DNA of 64,000 nt from JAGOEX01 sp964630905 (GCA_964630905.1 CAZVWR010000010.1:1-64000); one strand, 5' to 3'; counted from the stretch's first letter, positions 32,230 through 41,420 are shown. Numbers and translations: made by a program. The notes: generated from the sequence alone by a model not told the origin.

Positions 32230-33102
32230 ATGTCCGGCTGGTCTGGAAAAAGCCGCGGTGGCGGAACAGGTTATTATCTTTTCAGTCTTTTTTTAAAGGG
32301 AGGCGGGATCCATCTTGCCTATTTCATTCTCCGTTTTGTCGCTTTATATTTTATTTTTACCGCTCCGTCATCGGTAAAAAATCTCTATTTCTATTTCAGG
32401 AAAGTTCATGGTTACGGTGTTTTGAAAAGCTGTTTTTCGATCTATCTGAACTTTGTTGAACTTGGTGAATCGATAATTGACAGGATGGCTGTTGTCATGG
32501 GGATGGCTCATAAATTTGAATTCAACTTTGAAGATGAGCCCATACTGCGCAAAAGTGTTGAAAGCCCCGATGGATGTCTGATGATAAGCGCCCATGTCGG
32601 TAACTGGCAGGTTGCGCAGGCGTTTCTAAACAGATTCAGTAAAAACAGAGTGAACATCGTCATGCTCGATGTTGAAAGTGAAAAGATAAAGCAGTTCATT
32701 AAAAACGCATCGGGTGGGGAAAATGTCAACATCATTGCCATGAACAAAGAGATGGACTATCTTCTTGATCTGGTAAAAGCTTTTAAAAATAAGGAAGTTG
32801 TCTGTCTTCACGGAGATAGGTTCATTGAAGGGTCGAGAATTGCCGAAATTAATTTTATGTCGCTTAAAGCCGATTTTCCGGTCGGTCCTTTTGAACTTGC
32901 AAAGAAATTTAAAGTTCCTGCATCATTCACTTTTGTAATGAAAACGGGAAGGACAAAATACAGTTTTTATGCTACAGAGGCAAAAGTTTATGACAACCTG
33001 CCGCAGATGATGGGAGATTATTCGGCCGCACTTGAAAATGTCATGAAAAAATTCCCTCTGCAGTGGTTTAATTATCATTCTTTCTGGAAAATTCAGCAAT
33101 GA
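32230..33102 (+). CDS. lysophospholipid acyltransferase-like protein (LpxL/HtrB superfamily)
   Basis: A 290-residue protein with an N-terminal hydrophobic segment (about 14-45) and an LPLAT acyltransferase fold. The usual His-x4-Glu/Asp motif reads His122-Val-Gly-Asn-Trp-Gln127, so the acidic catalytic partner is replaced by Gln. Asp-Arg near residue 196 and a Phe-Pro-Val-Gly-Pro-Phe-Glu segment near 215 match the family. Such proteins occur in aryl-polyene and flexirubin clusters, where they attach the acyl product to a lipid or sugar. The Gln may lower or alter activity. The last 4 nt overlap the next gene. Confidence 0.85.
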   Translation: MSGWSGKSRGGGTGYYLFSLFLKGGGIHLAYFILRFVALYFIFTAPSSVKNLYFYFRKVHGYGVLKSCFSIYLNFVELGESIIDRMAVVMGMAHKFEFNFEDEPILRKSVESPDGCLMISAHVGNWQVAQAFLNRFSKNRVNIVMLDVESEKIKQFIKNASGGENVNIIAMNKEMDYLLDLVKAFKNKEVVCLHGDRFIEGSRIAEINFMSLKADFPVGPFELAKKFKVPASFTFVMKTGRTKYSFYATEAKVYDNLPQMMGDYSAALENVMKKFPLQWFNYHSFWKIQQ

Positions 33103-34445
33103 AAGTTCTTCTCATTTCCGCAAATACCTGCACAGAACCGTATCCGGTATATCCTCTTGCTCTGACTTATCTTGCCACAGCTTTACGCAATGAATTCAAC
33201 GGCATAGAGATTGCTGTTTTTGATGTCAACATTGATAAAGACCTTGCTGCTTTTATCTTACGGTTCAATCCCGATTTTACAGGAATAAGTCTAAGGAACA
33301 TTGACAATGTTAATCTTTACCATGAAAAAAATTTCATAAATGATTATAAGAAGTTAGTTAAGATTGTAAGAGATAATTCAAAGAGTGTCATAGTTGTCGG
33401 CGGAGCCGGTTTTTCGATATACCCGAAGAAACTTTTTTCCTATCTTGATTGCGATTTCGGCGTGACAGGAGAAGGTGAAGAGGCATTCTGTAAACTTATT
33501 AATGCTGTTGACAGCATAGGTAATATCGCAGAAATTGAAGGGCTTGTTTATTTGAAAGACGGTGAAGTAAAGATCAACCCAAGGACAAATTATTATAAAG
33601 GCATATCTTTTGATATTGATGAAAAGTTGAGTGATTTCTACTGGTTAAACAGCGGGATGATGAATGTTCAGACAAAAAGGGGCTGTCCTTACCATTGTGT
33701 TTACTGCTCGTATCCTGTCATTGAGGGGAAAAAAGTGAGGATGCTTGAGCCGCATAATGTTGTTGAAACGATAAAAAGATCTGTTGAAAAAGGGCTTGAT
33801 TATTTCTTTTTCACAGATTCAGTTTTTAACATGAACCCTGAATATAACAGGGAACTTGCTGAATTGATAATAAATAATGGTATAAAAGTGAAGTGGGGCG
33901 CTTATTTCAGACCGGCTGGAACAAGCTTTGAAGACCTTGAGCTTTATAAGAAAAGCGGGCTTACCCACATTGAATTCGGAACGGAATCGTTCAGCGACAC
34001 GGTGCTTAAATCTTACGGCAAAGAGTTTAATTTTAATGATATTTTGAACTATACGCAGATGTGCCGGGAACTTAAGATTTACAACGCCCACTTCCTTATT
34101 CTCGGCGGATACGGTGAAACTGAAGAGACGCTCTTTGAAACTTTTGAAAGGTCAAAACTTCTTCCGTGGACTGTCTTTTTTCCGTTTATCGGAATGAGAA
34201 TTTATCCTCACACGCCGCTTTATAAAATTGCACTTGATGAATCGGTGATAAGGCCGGATGATGATCTTATGGAATCAAAATACTATTTGGCAGACGGTGT
34301 TGATCTTTCAATGAAAAAGCTTAAAGATCAGGCAGTTGCAACAGGCAGAAAATGGGTTTTTCCAGATGAGGATCATTCAAAGATACTTAAAAAAATGAAA
34401 AGCCGCGGAAAACGGGGACCGCTATGGGAATTTCTCGTAAACTGA
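33099..34445 (+). CDS. B12-binding-domain radical SAM enzyme
   Basis: A 448-residue enzyme. Residues about 1-150 resemble a cobalamin-binding domain (Tyr-Pro-Leu-Ala-Leu-Thr-Tyr-Leu-Ala near residue 18, a Gly-Gly-Ala-Gly-Phe segment near 100). The radical SAM domain holds the iron-sulfur motif Cys196-x3-Cys200-x2-Cys203, then a Gly-Thr-Glu-Ser motif near residue 294. No clear Asp-x-His-x-x-Gly cobalamin motif is visible, so cobalamin may bind base-off without His, or not at all. Related enzymes occur in lipid and ladderane-type clusters. It starts inside the acyltransferase stop (ATGA). A methylation or ring/bond rearrangement of the acyl chain is inferred, not shown. Confidence 0.88.
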   Translation: MKVLLISANTCTEPYPVYPLALTYLATALRNEFNGIEIAVFDVNIDKDLAAFILRFNPDFTGISLRNIDNVNLYHEKNFINDYKKLVKIVRDNSKSVIVVGGAGFSIYPKKLFSYLDCDFGVTGEGEEAFCKLINAVDSIGNIAEIEGLVYLKDGEVKINPRTNYYKGISFDIDEKLSDFYWLNSGMMNVQTKRGCPYHCVYCSYPVIEGKKVRMLEPHNVVETIKRSVEKGLDYFFFTDSVFNMNPEYNRELAELIINNGIKVKWGAYFRPAGTSFEDLELYKKSGLTHIEFGTESFSDTVLKSYGKEFNFNDILNYTQMCRELKIYNAHFLILGGYGETEETLFETFERSKLLPWTVFFPFIGMRIYPHTPLYKIALDESVIRPDDDLMESKYYLADGVDLSMKKLKDQAVATGRKWVFPDEDHSKILKKMKSRGKRGPLWEFLVN

Positions 34446-34475
34446 AAAACATCCGTAAAAAATGGAGCACAAGGG

Positions 34476-35132
34476 ATGAAAGTTAGATCTGTGATATTTG
34501 ATCTTGACGGAACGCTTCTTAACACCCTTGAAATGATAAAGGAATGCAACAACGAACTTTTAAGTCATCACGGCTTTCCACAAAGGGCTCTTGCCGAATA
34601 CCGCCTGTTTGTAGGGTATGGAATGAGAAATCTGCTGAAAAAGGCGCTTCCTGACGGTACTTCTGATGAAATAATTGAACGGCTGGTCCCTGAAGTTATT
34701 GAGATATATCACAAAAGGGGAGCTGATATGATCCCTCCATACGAAGGAATTAATGAAATGCTCGACACTCTTGTTGGAAAAGGTGTTAAAATATCGATAC
34801 TTACAAATAAAGAACACAGCTATGCCATATTAAATGCCAAAACCGCACTCAGCAATTATCATTTCGAAACAATTATAGGTGAAAGACCCGGAATGCCCAT
34901 AAAACCTGACCCGTCAGGAGTATTTGAAATAGCTGAAATAACCGGAATTCCACTAACGGAAACAGTTTTTGTCGGCGACATGACAGCCGATATTTTCACC
35001 GGAAAGAACGCAGGCATTTTCACAGTCGGATGCCTATGGGGGTTTGGCGATAAAACGGACCTTGAAAATGCAGGAGCAGACCTGTTGATCGAACATCCGC
35101 TGGAACTGCTGAAAATTATCACAAATATTTGA
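34476..35132 (+). CDS. HAD-superfamily hydrolase (phosphoglycolate phosphatase-like)
   Basis: A 218-residue phosphatase with motif I Asp-Leu-Asp-Gly-Thr-Leu near residue 9, motif II Thr-Asn-Lys-Glu near 109, Lys-Pro-Asp-Pro near 144 and motif IV Val-Gly-Asp-Met-Thr-Ala-Asp near 165. The helical cap of about 75 residues fits the Gph/PGMB subgroup. It is the last gene before a promoter that overlaps its stop codon. It may serve the lipid/pigment operon, or be an unrelated house-cleaning enzyme carried along. Confidence 0.88.
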   Translation: MKVRSVIFDLDGTLLNTLEMIKECNNELLSHHGFPQRALAEYRLFVGYGMRNLLKKALPDGTSDEIIERLVPEVIEIYHKRGADMIPPYEGINEMLDTLVGKGVKISILTNKEHSYAILNAKTALSNYHFETIIGERPGMPIKPDPSGVFEIAEITGIPLTETVFVGDMTADIFTGKNAGIFTVGCLWGFGDKTDLENAGADLLIEHPLELLKIITNI

Positions 35133-35158
35133 CATTTTTAAACATCGAACATTAAAAT
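35129..35158 (+). promoter_or_regulatory. promoter of the Kelch-like lipoprotein
   Basis: A perfect TTGACA at 35129-35134, an 18-bp spacer and TAAAAT at 35153-35158. The -35 hexamer overlaps the stop codon of the upstream HAD gene. Confidence 0.7.
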
Positions 35159-35198
35159 ACTTAAGAAATTTAGTGAATTCAAAAAACAGGCGGTTTGT

Positions 35199-38090
35199 AT
35201 GAAGTATTTACTTTTTCTCGTGTCAATTGCTTTTCTGGGCTGTAGTTTAGAAAAATTCTCATTTGATGATGACAATCTAAACGGCAATGATAATGATGTC
35301 TTTGATGATATTGAAAATATAGATAGTGATAACGAAGATTCCGACCTTAACGACGAAGATGCTTCAGATCAAATTGAGTTCACTGTTGATCTTGCTGAGT
35401 GGAAAAGGGTGTCAGGAGGATTTCAGTTTTATAACTACAATAACAGATCGACGGTATTTCTGAATGGAAAATATTATCTGGTCTCCATGGATAAAGTTTT
35501 CCTGTCAAGTGATGCTGTAAACTGGCAGACAATTAATATGAATGCTCCCTTTAAGTCAAGAACAAGACACAGTGCTGTTAAATTTAAAGATAAGATCGTT
35601 GTGATCGGAGACGATTTCTATTCTTCTACCGGGGATGTCTGGTATTCAGAAGATGGAATGTCCTGGGATGTCGCCTGCAGAAAATGTCCTTTCGGAACAA
35701 GGGCTGATCCGAGTGTGATAGAATTCAAAGACAAACTCTGGATTATTGGTGGAATATTGAAATACTCAATTTATCCGACAGATATATGGTCAAGCAGTGA
35801 TATGATAAACTGGGAACAAGTCGTTGAACAGGCTCCTTTCGGGGAATTTATTTCTCAGGAACTTATTCTGCATAACAATAAACTCTGGCTGCTTGGAATG
35901 AATAAGGACGAAACAAAAACCAGTTTGTGGAGTTCTCCAGATGGAATAAACTGGGATTGTATTTCAGATGCTCTCCCTTTTGAGGTTCGTAAAAAACCGG
36001 GATTTTTTTCATGGAAGGGAAAAATTTGGGTTGCAGGCGGCTTTCATTATGGTGATGTGGTTTATAAAAATGATGTCTGGTCGTCAGAAGATGGTCTCAA
36101 CTGGACAAAAACCGGGGATTTCGGTGAATTTGCCGGACGCGCAGGATTTTCTGCAGTTGTAAAAGAAGATGAAATCCTTTTGGTGGGTGGTTACGGAGAA
36201 AAAACAGGCAGTCTTCAGGAAGTGATATATTCTGAAGATGGGAAGAAATGGAAATTAAAATGGAGATCACAATCTCTTCCCGGCAGATTTGGGCATACGG
36301 TTACATTGTTTAAAGACAAATTCTGGTTAATTGGCGGAAGGGTAAGGTATTCTGAGGACAACATTGTTCAAAACAGTATTTATTCATCTTTGGACGGTAC
36401 AAAGTGGGATCTGGTGTCAGATGAGGCGCCTTTCGGTTTCAGAATGGATCATGCCGCTGTAGTTTTTAAAGATAAGATATGGGTGTTAGGAGGGAATTAT
36501 TATTCAGAAGACAGTTTCCAGGGAGATGTGTGGAGCAGCGGGAATGGAGTTGACTGGAAGAAGGAGGTGGATACTGCTCCTTTTGATGGATCAACTGTTC
36601 AGGAAGCATATGTTCACAATGATGAAATTACCGTTGTAGCTAATGAGAAGAACAGTTATGGAGAATACTTCTGGCATTCACCGGATGGCAAAAACTGGAG
36701 AAAAGGTGTTTCAAAATATTTTATCAAATGCAACAACAGCAAAATAGTTGTTCATGAAGGAACGCCTTATCTGATCGGGGGATGTAACGCAAAATATTGT
36801 GGCAATGAGGTGTTCAGGAAGGAAGAATCCGGAGACTGGGTCAAATTGGAAACAGAAAATATTTTTACTCCGCGATGTAAGCACGGACTTGTTTCGTCAG
36901 GCGGCTATTTGTGGGTGATCGGCGGTTCGGATGGAGATGATCTTAATGATGTCTGGTATTCTAAGAACGGGAAAAGATGGTTCCAGGCTGAAGACGGAGG
37001 TTTTGAGCCGCGGGCATATTTTGCCTCTTCTTCACATAACTCAAAGCTATGGGTGTTCGGAGGATTTGAATACAATCAGAACATGAGTGTATTCGGTGAT
37101 GTGTGGGTTTCTCAGATAGAGACAGAAGATATTAAGGAAACCGCAGCAGACACTGAAACAGAAAATAAAGAATTTTCAGATGTTGAGTGGTCGTTCGCAG
37201 GTAGAAATGTCGTTCCCGGAAGATACGATCATGCTTTTCTTAAGACACACGATGGTTTTTACATAATCGGCGGTGTGGAAACACAGGAAATGATAGAGAT
37301 CGTAAATTCTGTCATTTTTTCGGAAAATGGAATGGAATGGAGCACTCAATCATCAAATTCGACAGCAATGAATAAAAAAGGTGTCGCATATGTTTATTTT
37401 AAAAAAAAGATATGGGGAATAGGTGGAAAATCAGAAGATTATTCACATTATCAGAGTGTAATTAATGAAATAATCGTTTCTAATGGAAAACAATGGGATA
37501 TTGCAGTGGAAAATCCTCAACTTGTGCCGAGATATAATCACAAAGCTGTAGTTTTTAAAGATAAGATCTGGGTTGTAGGCGGTTTCGATTCTGATGGGAA
37601 CGGATTGAATGATGTCTGGAGTTCTGAAGACGGAATAAACTGGAAAAGAGAAGTTGCTCACGCTGAGTTCAGAGGTAGAGGAAGTCATGGACTTTATGTT
37701 TTTAAAGAAAAAATATTTATGATAGGCGGACTGAGGAATTACTGGGATGATGGTGTTTCAGAAGTATGGTCTTCGGAGGACGGTATTCGCTGGGAAAGAG
37801 ACTCTTACGCTCCTTTTTCTCAAAGGAGTATGTCTGCTTCTGCAGTTGCATCTGGAGCACTATGGGTTTTCGGTGGTAAAGATAAAAGCGGTTATTTAAA
37901 TGATCTTTACTACTCTTTTGACGGCAGAAACTGGAAAAAAGCTGAATGCAGTTATCCTGTAAAACCTAAAGTGGGATCAGTTATGTTAGGAGATGGGACA
38001 AGGCTCTGGCTCAGCGGAGGATATGAGCAGCAAAGTTCAATCAGCCTTGAGCAATTATTCTACACTGATCTTGTTATCAAAGACTGGTAA
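35199..38090 (+). CDS. large lipoprotein with Kelch-like beta-propeller repeats
   Basis: A 963-residue surface or periplasmic lipoprotein (lipobox Phe-Leu-Gly-Cys, Cys near residue 15). An acidic Asp/Asn linker (about 20-60) leads to about 15 repeats of 45-50 residues built on Trp-x-Ser-x-Asp-Gly-x-x-Trp and (Leu/Ile)-Trp-Val-x-Gly-Gly motifs, like Kelch or sialidase-like Asp-box propellers. A short Thr/Glu-rich spacer near residues 645-660 splits the array, suggesting two propellers. Function is unknown; binding of sugar or protein is usual for the fold. It is monocistronic and convergent, 10 nt apart, with the propeller-AraC sensor on the other strand. Confidence 0.85.
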   Translation: MKYLLFLVSIAFLGCSLEKFSFDDDNLNGNDNDVFDDIENIDSDNEDSDLNDEDASDQIEFTVDLAEWKRVSGGFQFYNYNNRSTVFLNGKYYLVSMDKVFLSSDAVNWQTINMNAPFKSRTRHSAVKFKDKIVVIGDDFYSSTGDVWYSEDGMSWDVACRKCPFGTRADPSVIEFKDKLWIIGGILKYSIYPTDIWSSSDMINWEQVVEQAPFGEFISQELILHNNKLWLLGMNKDETKTSLWSSPDGINWDCISDALPFEVRKKPGFFSWKGKIWVAGGFHYGDVVYKNDVWSSEDGLNWTKTGDFGEFAGRAGFSAVVKEDEILLVGGYGEKTGSLQEVIYSEDGKKWKLKWRSQSLPGRFGHTVTLFKDKFWLIGGRVRYSEDNIVQNSIYSSLDGTKWDLVSDEAPFGFRMDHAAVVFKDKIWVLGGNYYSEDSFQGDVWSSGNGVDWKKEVDTAPFDGSTVQEAYVHNDEITVVANEKNSYGEYFWHSPDGKNWRKGVSKYFIKCNNSKIVVHEGTPYLIGGCNAKYCGNEVFRKEESGDWVKLETENIFTPRCKHGLVSSGGYLWVIGGSDGDDLNDVWYSKNGKRWFQAEDGGFEPRAYFASSSHNSKLWVFGGFEYNQNMSVFGDVWVSQIETEDIKETAADTETENKEFSDVEWSFAGRNVVPGRYDHAFLKTHDGFYIIGGVETQEMIEIVNSVIFSENGMEWSTQSSNSTAMNKKGVAYVYFKKKIWGIGGKSEDYSHYQSVINEIIVSNGKQWDIAVENPQLVPRYNHKAVVFKDKIWVVGGFDSDGNGLNDVWSSEDGINWKREVAHAEFRGRGSHGLYVFKEKIFMIGGLRNYWDDGVSEVWSSEDGIRWERDSYAPFSQRSMSASAVASGALWVFGGKDKSGYLNDLYYSFDGRNWKKAECSYPVKPKVGSVMLGDGTRLWLSGGYEQQSSISLEQLFYTDLVIKDW

Positions 38091-38100
38091 TCTTATAAAT

Positions 38101-40878
38101 TTAAGAATCTATCTCATCCCTGAATTCACTGGGAGTTTTGCCGGTCATTTTCTTGAATATTGTATTGAATGATGATTTTGATTTGAAGCCGGAATCGTAG
38201 GCGATTGCAAGTATGGTGTGGTGTTTCCTCTGAGGGTCTTTCATGAGCTCGATGACTTCATTGATTCTGTAGTTATTGACATAGGTATAGAAATTGTTGT
38301 CAAATCCGCTGTTGATGACCTGTGAAAGGTGGTGCGGCTGCATCTCGAGCTGTTCGGCGAGTTTTCTGATGCTGAGTTCATTGTCAAGATAAGGTTTTTC
38401 ATTTTTCATATATTTTTCAAGAGTCTCTTTGTAAAAATCCATATCCTCTTCGCTTAGACTGCTTGATGCATATTTGGATTCAAGTTCCTCGCTTATCTGC
38501 TTGATTTCCTCTTCAGTCTCAGTTATTCTGTCGCTCAGCTCCTCATTCTTTATTTTCATTCTCTTGATTTTTCTGTTGACCGGAATGTAGATAATAATTC
38601 CGGCCGCGATCAGCATAAGCAGTCTGAAGAGAATATGCTGGTGGAATGCCGGTTTCTGAATTATTGAGAGTTTCTCGGTTCTTTCATTCCAGTTGCCGTC
38701 CATATCAGAAACACCTACTTCAAAAACATACTCTCCGGGATTAAGGTTCATATATTCAGCAGTTCTTGATCTTTCAACATAGATCCAGTCTTTATCAAAC
38801 CCTGTGAGTCTGTATCTGAACTTTATTTTTTCAGGGGTTGAAAAGAACGGAGCGGTATATTCCATCCGGATCTTGGAAGCTCCGGGGTCAAGAGTTATAT
38901 TTGAGCTGTTTCCCGCATTTTTTCCGTCAACAGTAACAGAGGTTATTACAGGTTGAGGAACAACAGGAATTTCTTTTTTCACTGAAGGATCCATCACAGC
39001 TATCCCTTTTATTGTCGGGAACATCAGCCGTCCGTCGCGAGTTTTGAGAGCAGCTTTCTGAAATCCGCCGTTGCATTCGTTTGAAGGCATTCCGTCTTTC
39101 CATGAAAAGACTTTTGATATAATGCCGGATATTTTCTTATCAGCGAAATCAAGCAGATCTTTTTTACTGACATAAAAAAGACCTTTGTTGGAACTCATCC
39201 AGAGATTGTCTGCGTCATCTTCAATCACAGAGTAGATCGTATCATCGAAAAGACCGTTCTCTTTTCTTACATTGGATATTTTTCCATCAGGAGTTATAAT
39301 ATTTATGCCGTTATCAGTGCCGGCCCATATTATATCAGAACTGTCTATATATATTGATGTAACCTTGTTGTCGCTAAGTCCGTTGTCAGTATCTAAAACA
39401 GTAAATTCGTTGTCTTTCATTTTAACTATTCCGGCACCATCGGTTCCAAGAAGCAGTATCCCTTTGCGATCCTTTGTAATTGACCACACAGTTCTGTTTT
39501 TTAAGATTCCTTCCCTTGTGAAAGTGTTGAATTTACCGTTTTTGTATATCGCGAGAGAATGGTTGTATCCACCGAGATAGATGGTTCCCTCACTGTCTTC
39601 AAAGATCGAAACGATAGTATTCATTTCAAGCCCGTCTTTTTGACCGTAATGGGATATCCTGCCGTCTTTTTCAATAATATCAAGACCTGTTCCATACGAA
39701 CCGATCCATATTCTGCCGGTGCTGTCTTCGTGAATGGCTCCGGGAATGTCACCCGAAAGACCGTTTGACGAATCAATTATTTTAACCGTTCCGTCAGGAC
39801 TGATTATGTTAAGTCCCTTGCCGTAAGTTCCGGCATAAATGTTCCCGTTCGAACTTTCCATAAGGGCAAAAATTACATTGCCGCTAAGTCCGTTGCCTGA
39901 AGATATCGAACTGAAAACCCCTTTTCTGAAAAGGTTTATACCGCCGCCGAAAGTTCCGGCCCACATATTGTTCTCTCTGTCTTTGAAAAGAATCCTGACA
40001 ATATCGGATGTGAGACCGGCATCCTTGCCGAAATTTGATATTCTGTCTTTATCAATAACCGAGATGCCTCCACCGACCGTTCCAATCCATATTTTTCCTG
40101 AGCTATCTTCAGAAATTGCAAAGACTCTGTCGGATGCAAGCCCGTTTTTTTTGTTGTATACAGTGAACCTTCCATCTCTCATAACAGCAGCTCCGGAGTC
40201 ACTTGTTCCTATCCAGAGTTGGTTCAGAGAGTCGAAAAATATGTTTCTTATCTTTTCTTCCGGAAGACCTTCGCTGATGCCGAAACGGGTCACAGTGTCT
40301 TTGCTGATGGCATACAGCCCTTCATCTGTTGCAACATAAAGTGTGCCGTCGGGAGATACTGCCATGTCATGTATGAAGGAATCGGGCAGAAAACCGTTCT
40401 TGGAAAAAGGGGTTATCACGGAGTCCTGCATTACAGATATCTTTCCGCCGAATGTGCCCAGATATAGTTTGTCACCCATTTTTACGATGGATGTTACAGT
40501 ATTGGATGTAAGACCTTCATCTACAGAAAACTGCTTAAAATTCTCCCCGCATTTTTTAACTATACCGCCATTTCGCAGACCGATGTAAAGACATTCATCA
40601 TCAGATTCCTGTATTGCAAGAATGACATTGCTTTTAAACGCAGGCAGAGCATATTTGTCATAAATTTTAAAAGATGAACCGTCAAATTGGACAAGACCTT
40701 CAGCAGTTCCTATCCAGATGAATCCTTTTGAATCCTGAAAAATGCTGTAGATCGAGTTTTGAGGAAGTCCCTCGTCAGAGCTCCAGCTTCTGTGTATGAA
40801 ATTCCTGAAGGTACCGTTGATATCGGCACTGACAGTTGAAAACAGCAATAAATATATGATCAGTAAAATCGTTCTCAT
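38101..40878 (-). CDS. membrane one-component regulator: beta-propeller sensor, Y_Y_Y domain, TM helix, AraC-type HTH
   Basis: A 925-residue protein taken from the ATG at 40878, where a clean signal peptide begins; a GTG five codons upstream is possible. Residues about 20-610 hold two-component-regulator propeller repeats (Trp-Ile-Gly-Thr-x-Gly-Gly-Gly-type blades). Residues about 665-735 are a Y_Y_Y domain. One transmembrane helix lies at about 746-766. A coiled coil follows, and an AraC DNA-binding domain ends the protein (about 815-925, Leu-Ala-Glu-Gln-Leu and a Gly-Phe-Lys-Ser-Lys-Ser-Ser-Phe motif). It resembles the periplasmic half of Bacteroidetes hybrid two-component sensors but has no histidine kinase or receiver. 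So the ligand signal is passed straight to DNA. It has its own promoter on the minus strand. Confidence 0.93.
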   Translation of the reverse strand: MRTILLIIYLLLFSTVSADINGTFRNFIHRSWSSDEGLPQNSIYSIFQDSKGFIWIGTAEGLVQFDGSSFKIYDKYALPAFKSNVILAIQESDDECLYIGLRNGGIVKKCGENFKQFSVDEGLTSNTVTSIVKMGDKLYLGTFGGKISVMQDSVITPFSKNGFLPDSFIHDMAVSPDGTLYVATDEGLYAISKDTVTRFGISEGLPEEKIRNIFFDSLNQLWIGTSDSGAAVMRDGRFTVYNKKNGLASDRVFAISEDSSGKIWIGTVGGGISVIDKDRISNFGKDAGLTSDIVRILFKDRENNMWAGTFGGGINLFRKGVFSSISSGNGLSGNVIFALMESSNGNIYAGTYGKGLNIISPDGTVKIIDSSNGLSGDIPGAIHEDSTGRIWIGSYGTGLDIIEKDGRISHYGQKDGLEMNTIVSIFEDSEGTIYLGGYNHSLAIYKNGKFNTFTREGILKNRTVWSITKDRKGILLLGTDGAGIVKMKDNEFTVLDTDNGLSDNKVTSIYIDSSDIIWAGTDNGINIITPDGKISNVRKENGLFDDTIYSVIEDDADNLWMSSNKGLFYVSKKDLLDFADKKISGIISKVFSWKDGMPSNECNGGFQKAALKTRDGRLMFPTIKGIAVMDPSVKKEIPVVPQPVITSVTVDGKNAGNSSNITLDPGASKIRMEYTAPFFSTPEKIKFRYRLTGFDKDWIYVERSRTAEYMNLNPGEYVFEVGVSDMDGNWNERTEKLSIIQKPAFHQHILFRLLMLIAAGIIIYIPVNRKIKRMKIKNEELSDRITETEEEIKQISEELESKYASSSLSEEDMDFYKETLEKYMKNEKPYLDNELSIRKLAEQLEMQPHHLSQVINSGFDNNFYTYVNNYRINEVIELMKDPQRKHHTILAIAYDSGFKSKSSFNTIFKKMTGKTPSEFRDEIDS

Positions 40879-40909
40879 TTTATCACAACACACACAATTA
40901 ATCCAATGG

Positions 40910-40938
40910 ATGTTACCTTATTAATTTTTTAAAATCAA
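40910..40938 (-). promoter_or_regulatory. promoter of the propeller-AraC regulator
   Basis: On the minus strand, TTGATT (complement of 40933-40938), a 17-bp spacer and TAACAT (complement of 40910-40915). It is divergent from the receiver-gene promoter; the two -35 boxes are only 15 bp apart, so the regulator could control both. Confidence 0.55.
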
Positions 40939-40952
40939 GCACGGCAATTATC

Positions 40953-40981
40953 TTGCATGGATTTTTAATGAATGGTATAAT
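40953..40981 (+). promoter_or_regulatory. extended -10 promoter of the receiver gene
   Basis: TTGCAT at 40953-40958, a 17-bp spacer and TATAAT at 40976-40981 preceded by TGG at 40973-40975, an extended -10 (TGnTATAAT). A strong match. Confidence 0.75.
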
Positions 40982-41007
40982 AAAAAGCATTTCATGGAGA
41001 TTCCCTC

Positions 41008-41391
41008 ATGACTCGAAAAATAAATATCCTCGTAGTGGAAGATGACAGGATAAACCAGATGGTCCTTTGCAAGATGCTTCAATTGAAGGGAATTACAACG
41101 GCATGTGTACCTGACGGGTTTGAAGCTCTGAGATATTTCAGTGAACATGATGACATTGATATCGTGTTGATGGATATTCAGCTTCCGGGAATGGACGGCA
41201 TTGAAACTACCTCCAAAATAAGGAAAATAGATGAATCGAGGGGGAAAAAAACCCCTGTAGTGGCACTTACGGCATATTTTAATGCAGGAGAGGGAGATCT
41301 CCTTTCAATGGGATTTGATGACTGTGCCGTAAAACCTGTTGACTACGAACTTCTTTTGGAGCTGATAAGGAAATATATTCCGGCAAGCTGA
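41008..41391 (+). CDS. single-domain response regulator (receiver only)
   Basis: A 127-residue CheY-like receiver. It has acidic Glu-Asp-Asp near residue 11, the phospho-acceptor Asp in Leu-Met-Asp-Ile-Gln-Leu-Pro near residue 53 and the Lys-Pro pair near 110. The Asp-Ile-Gln-Leu-Pro-Gly-Met-Asp-Gly motif is typical of receivers that work with hybrid histidine kinases. No kinase is adjacent, so it is an orphan in this window. It is a single gene with its own promoter and sits between the AraC-type sensor and the ankyrin gene. Confidence 0.93.
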   Translation: MTRKINILVVEDDRINQMVLCKMLQLKGITTACVPDGFEALRYFSEHDDIDIVLMDIQLPGMDGIETTSKIRKIDESRGKKTPVVALTAYFNAGEGDLLSMGFDDCAVKPVDYELLLELIRKYIPAS

Positions 41392-41420
41392 AATTAACAT
41401 AAATTATTTAAAAAATTTTA

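Noticed and set aside
39839..40339. 166-residue plus-strand ORF inside the propeller-AraC gene
   Set aside because: Antisense shadow of the propeller repeats with no start signal.
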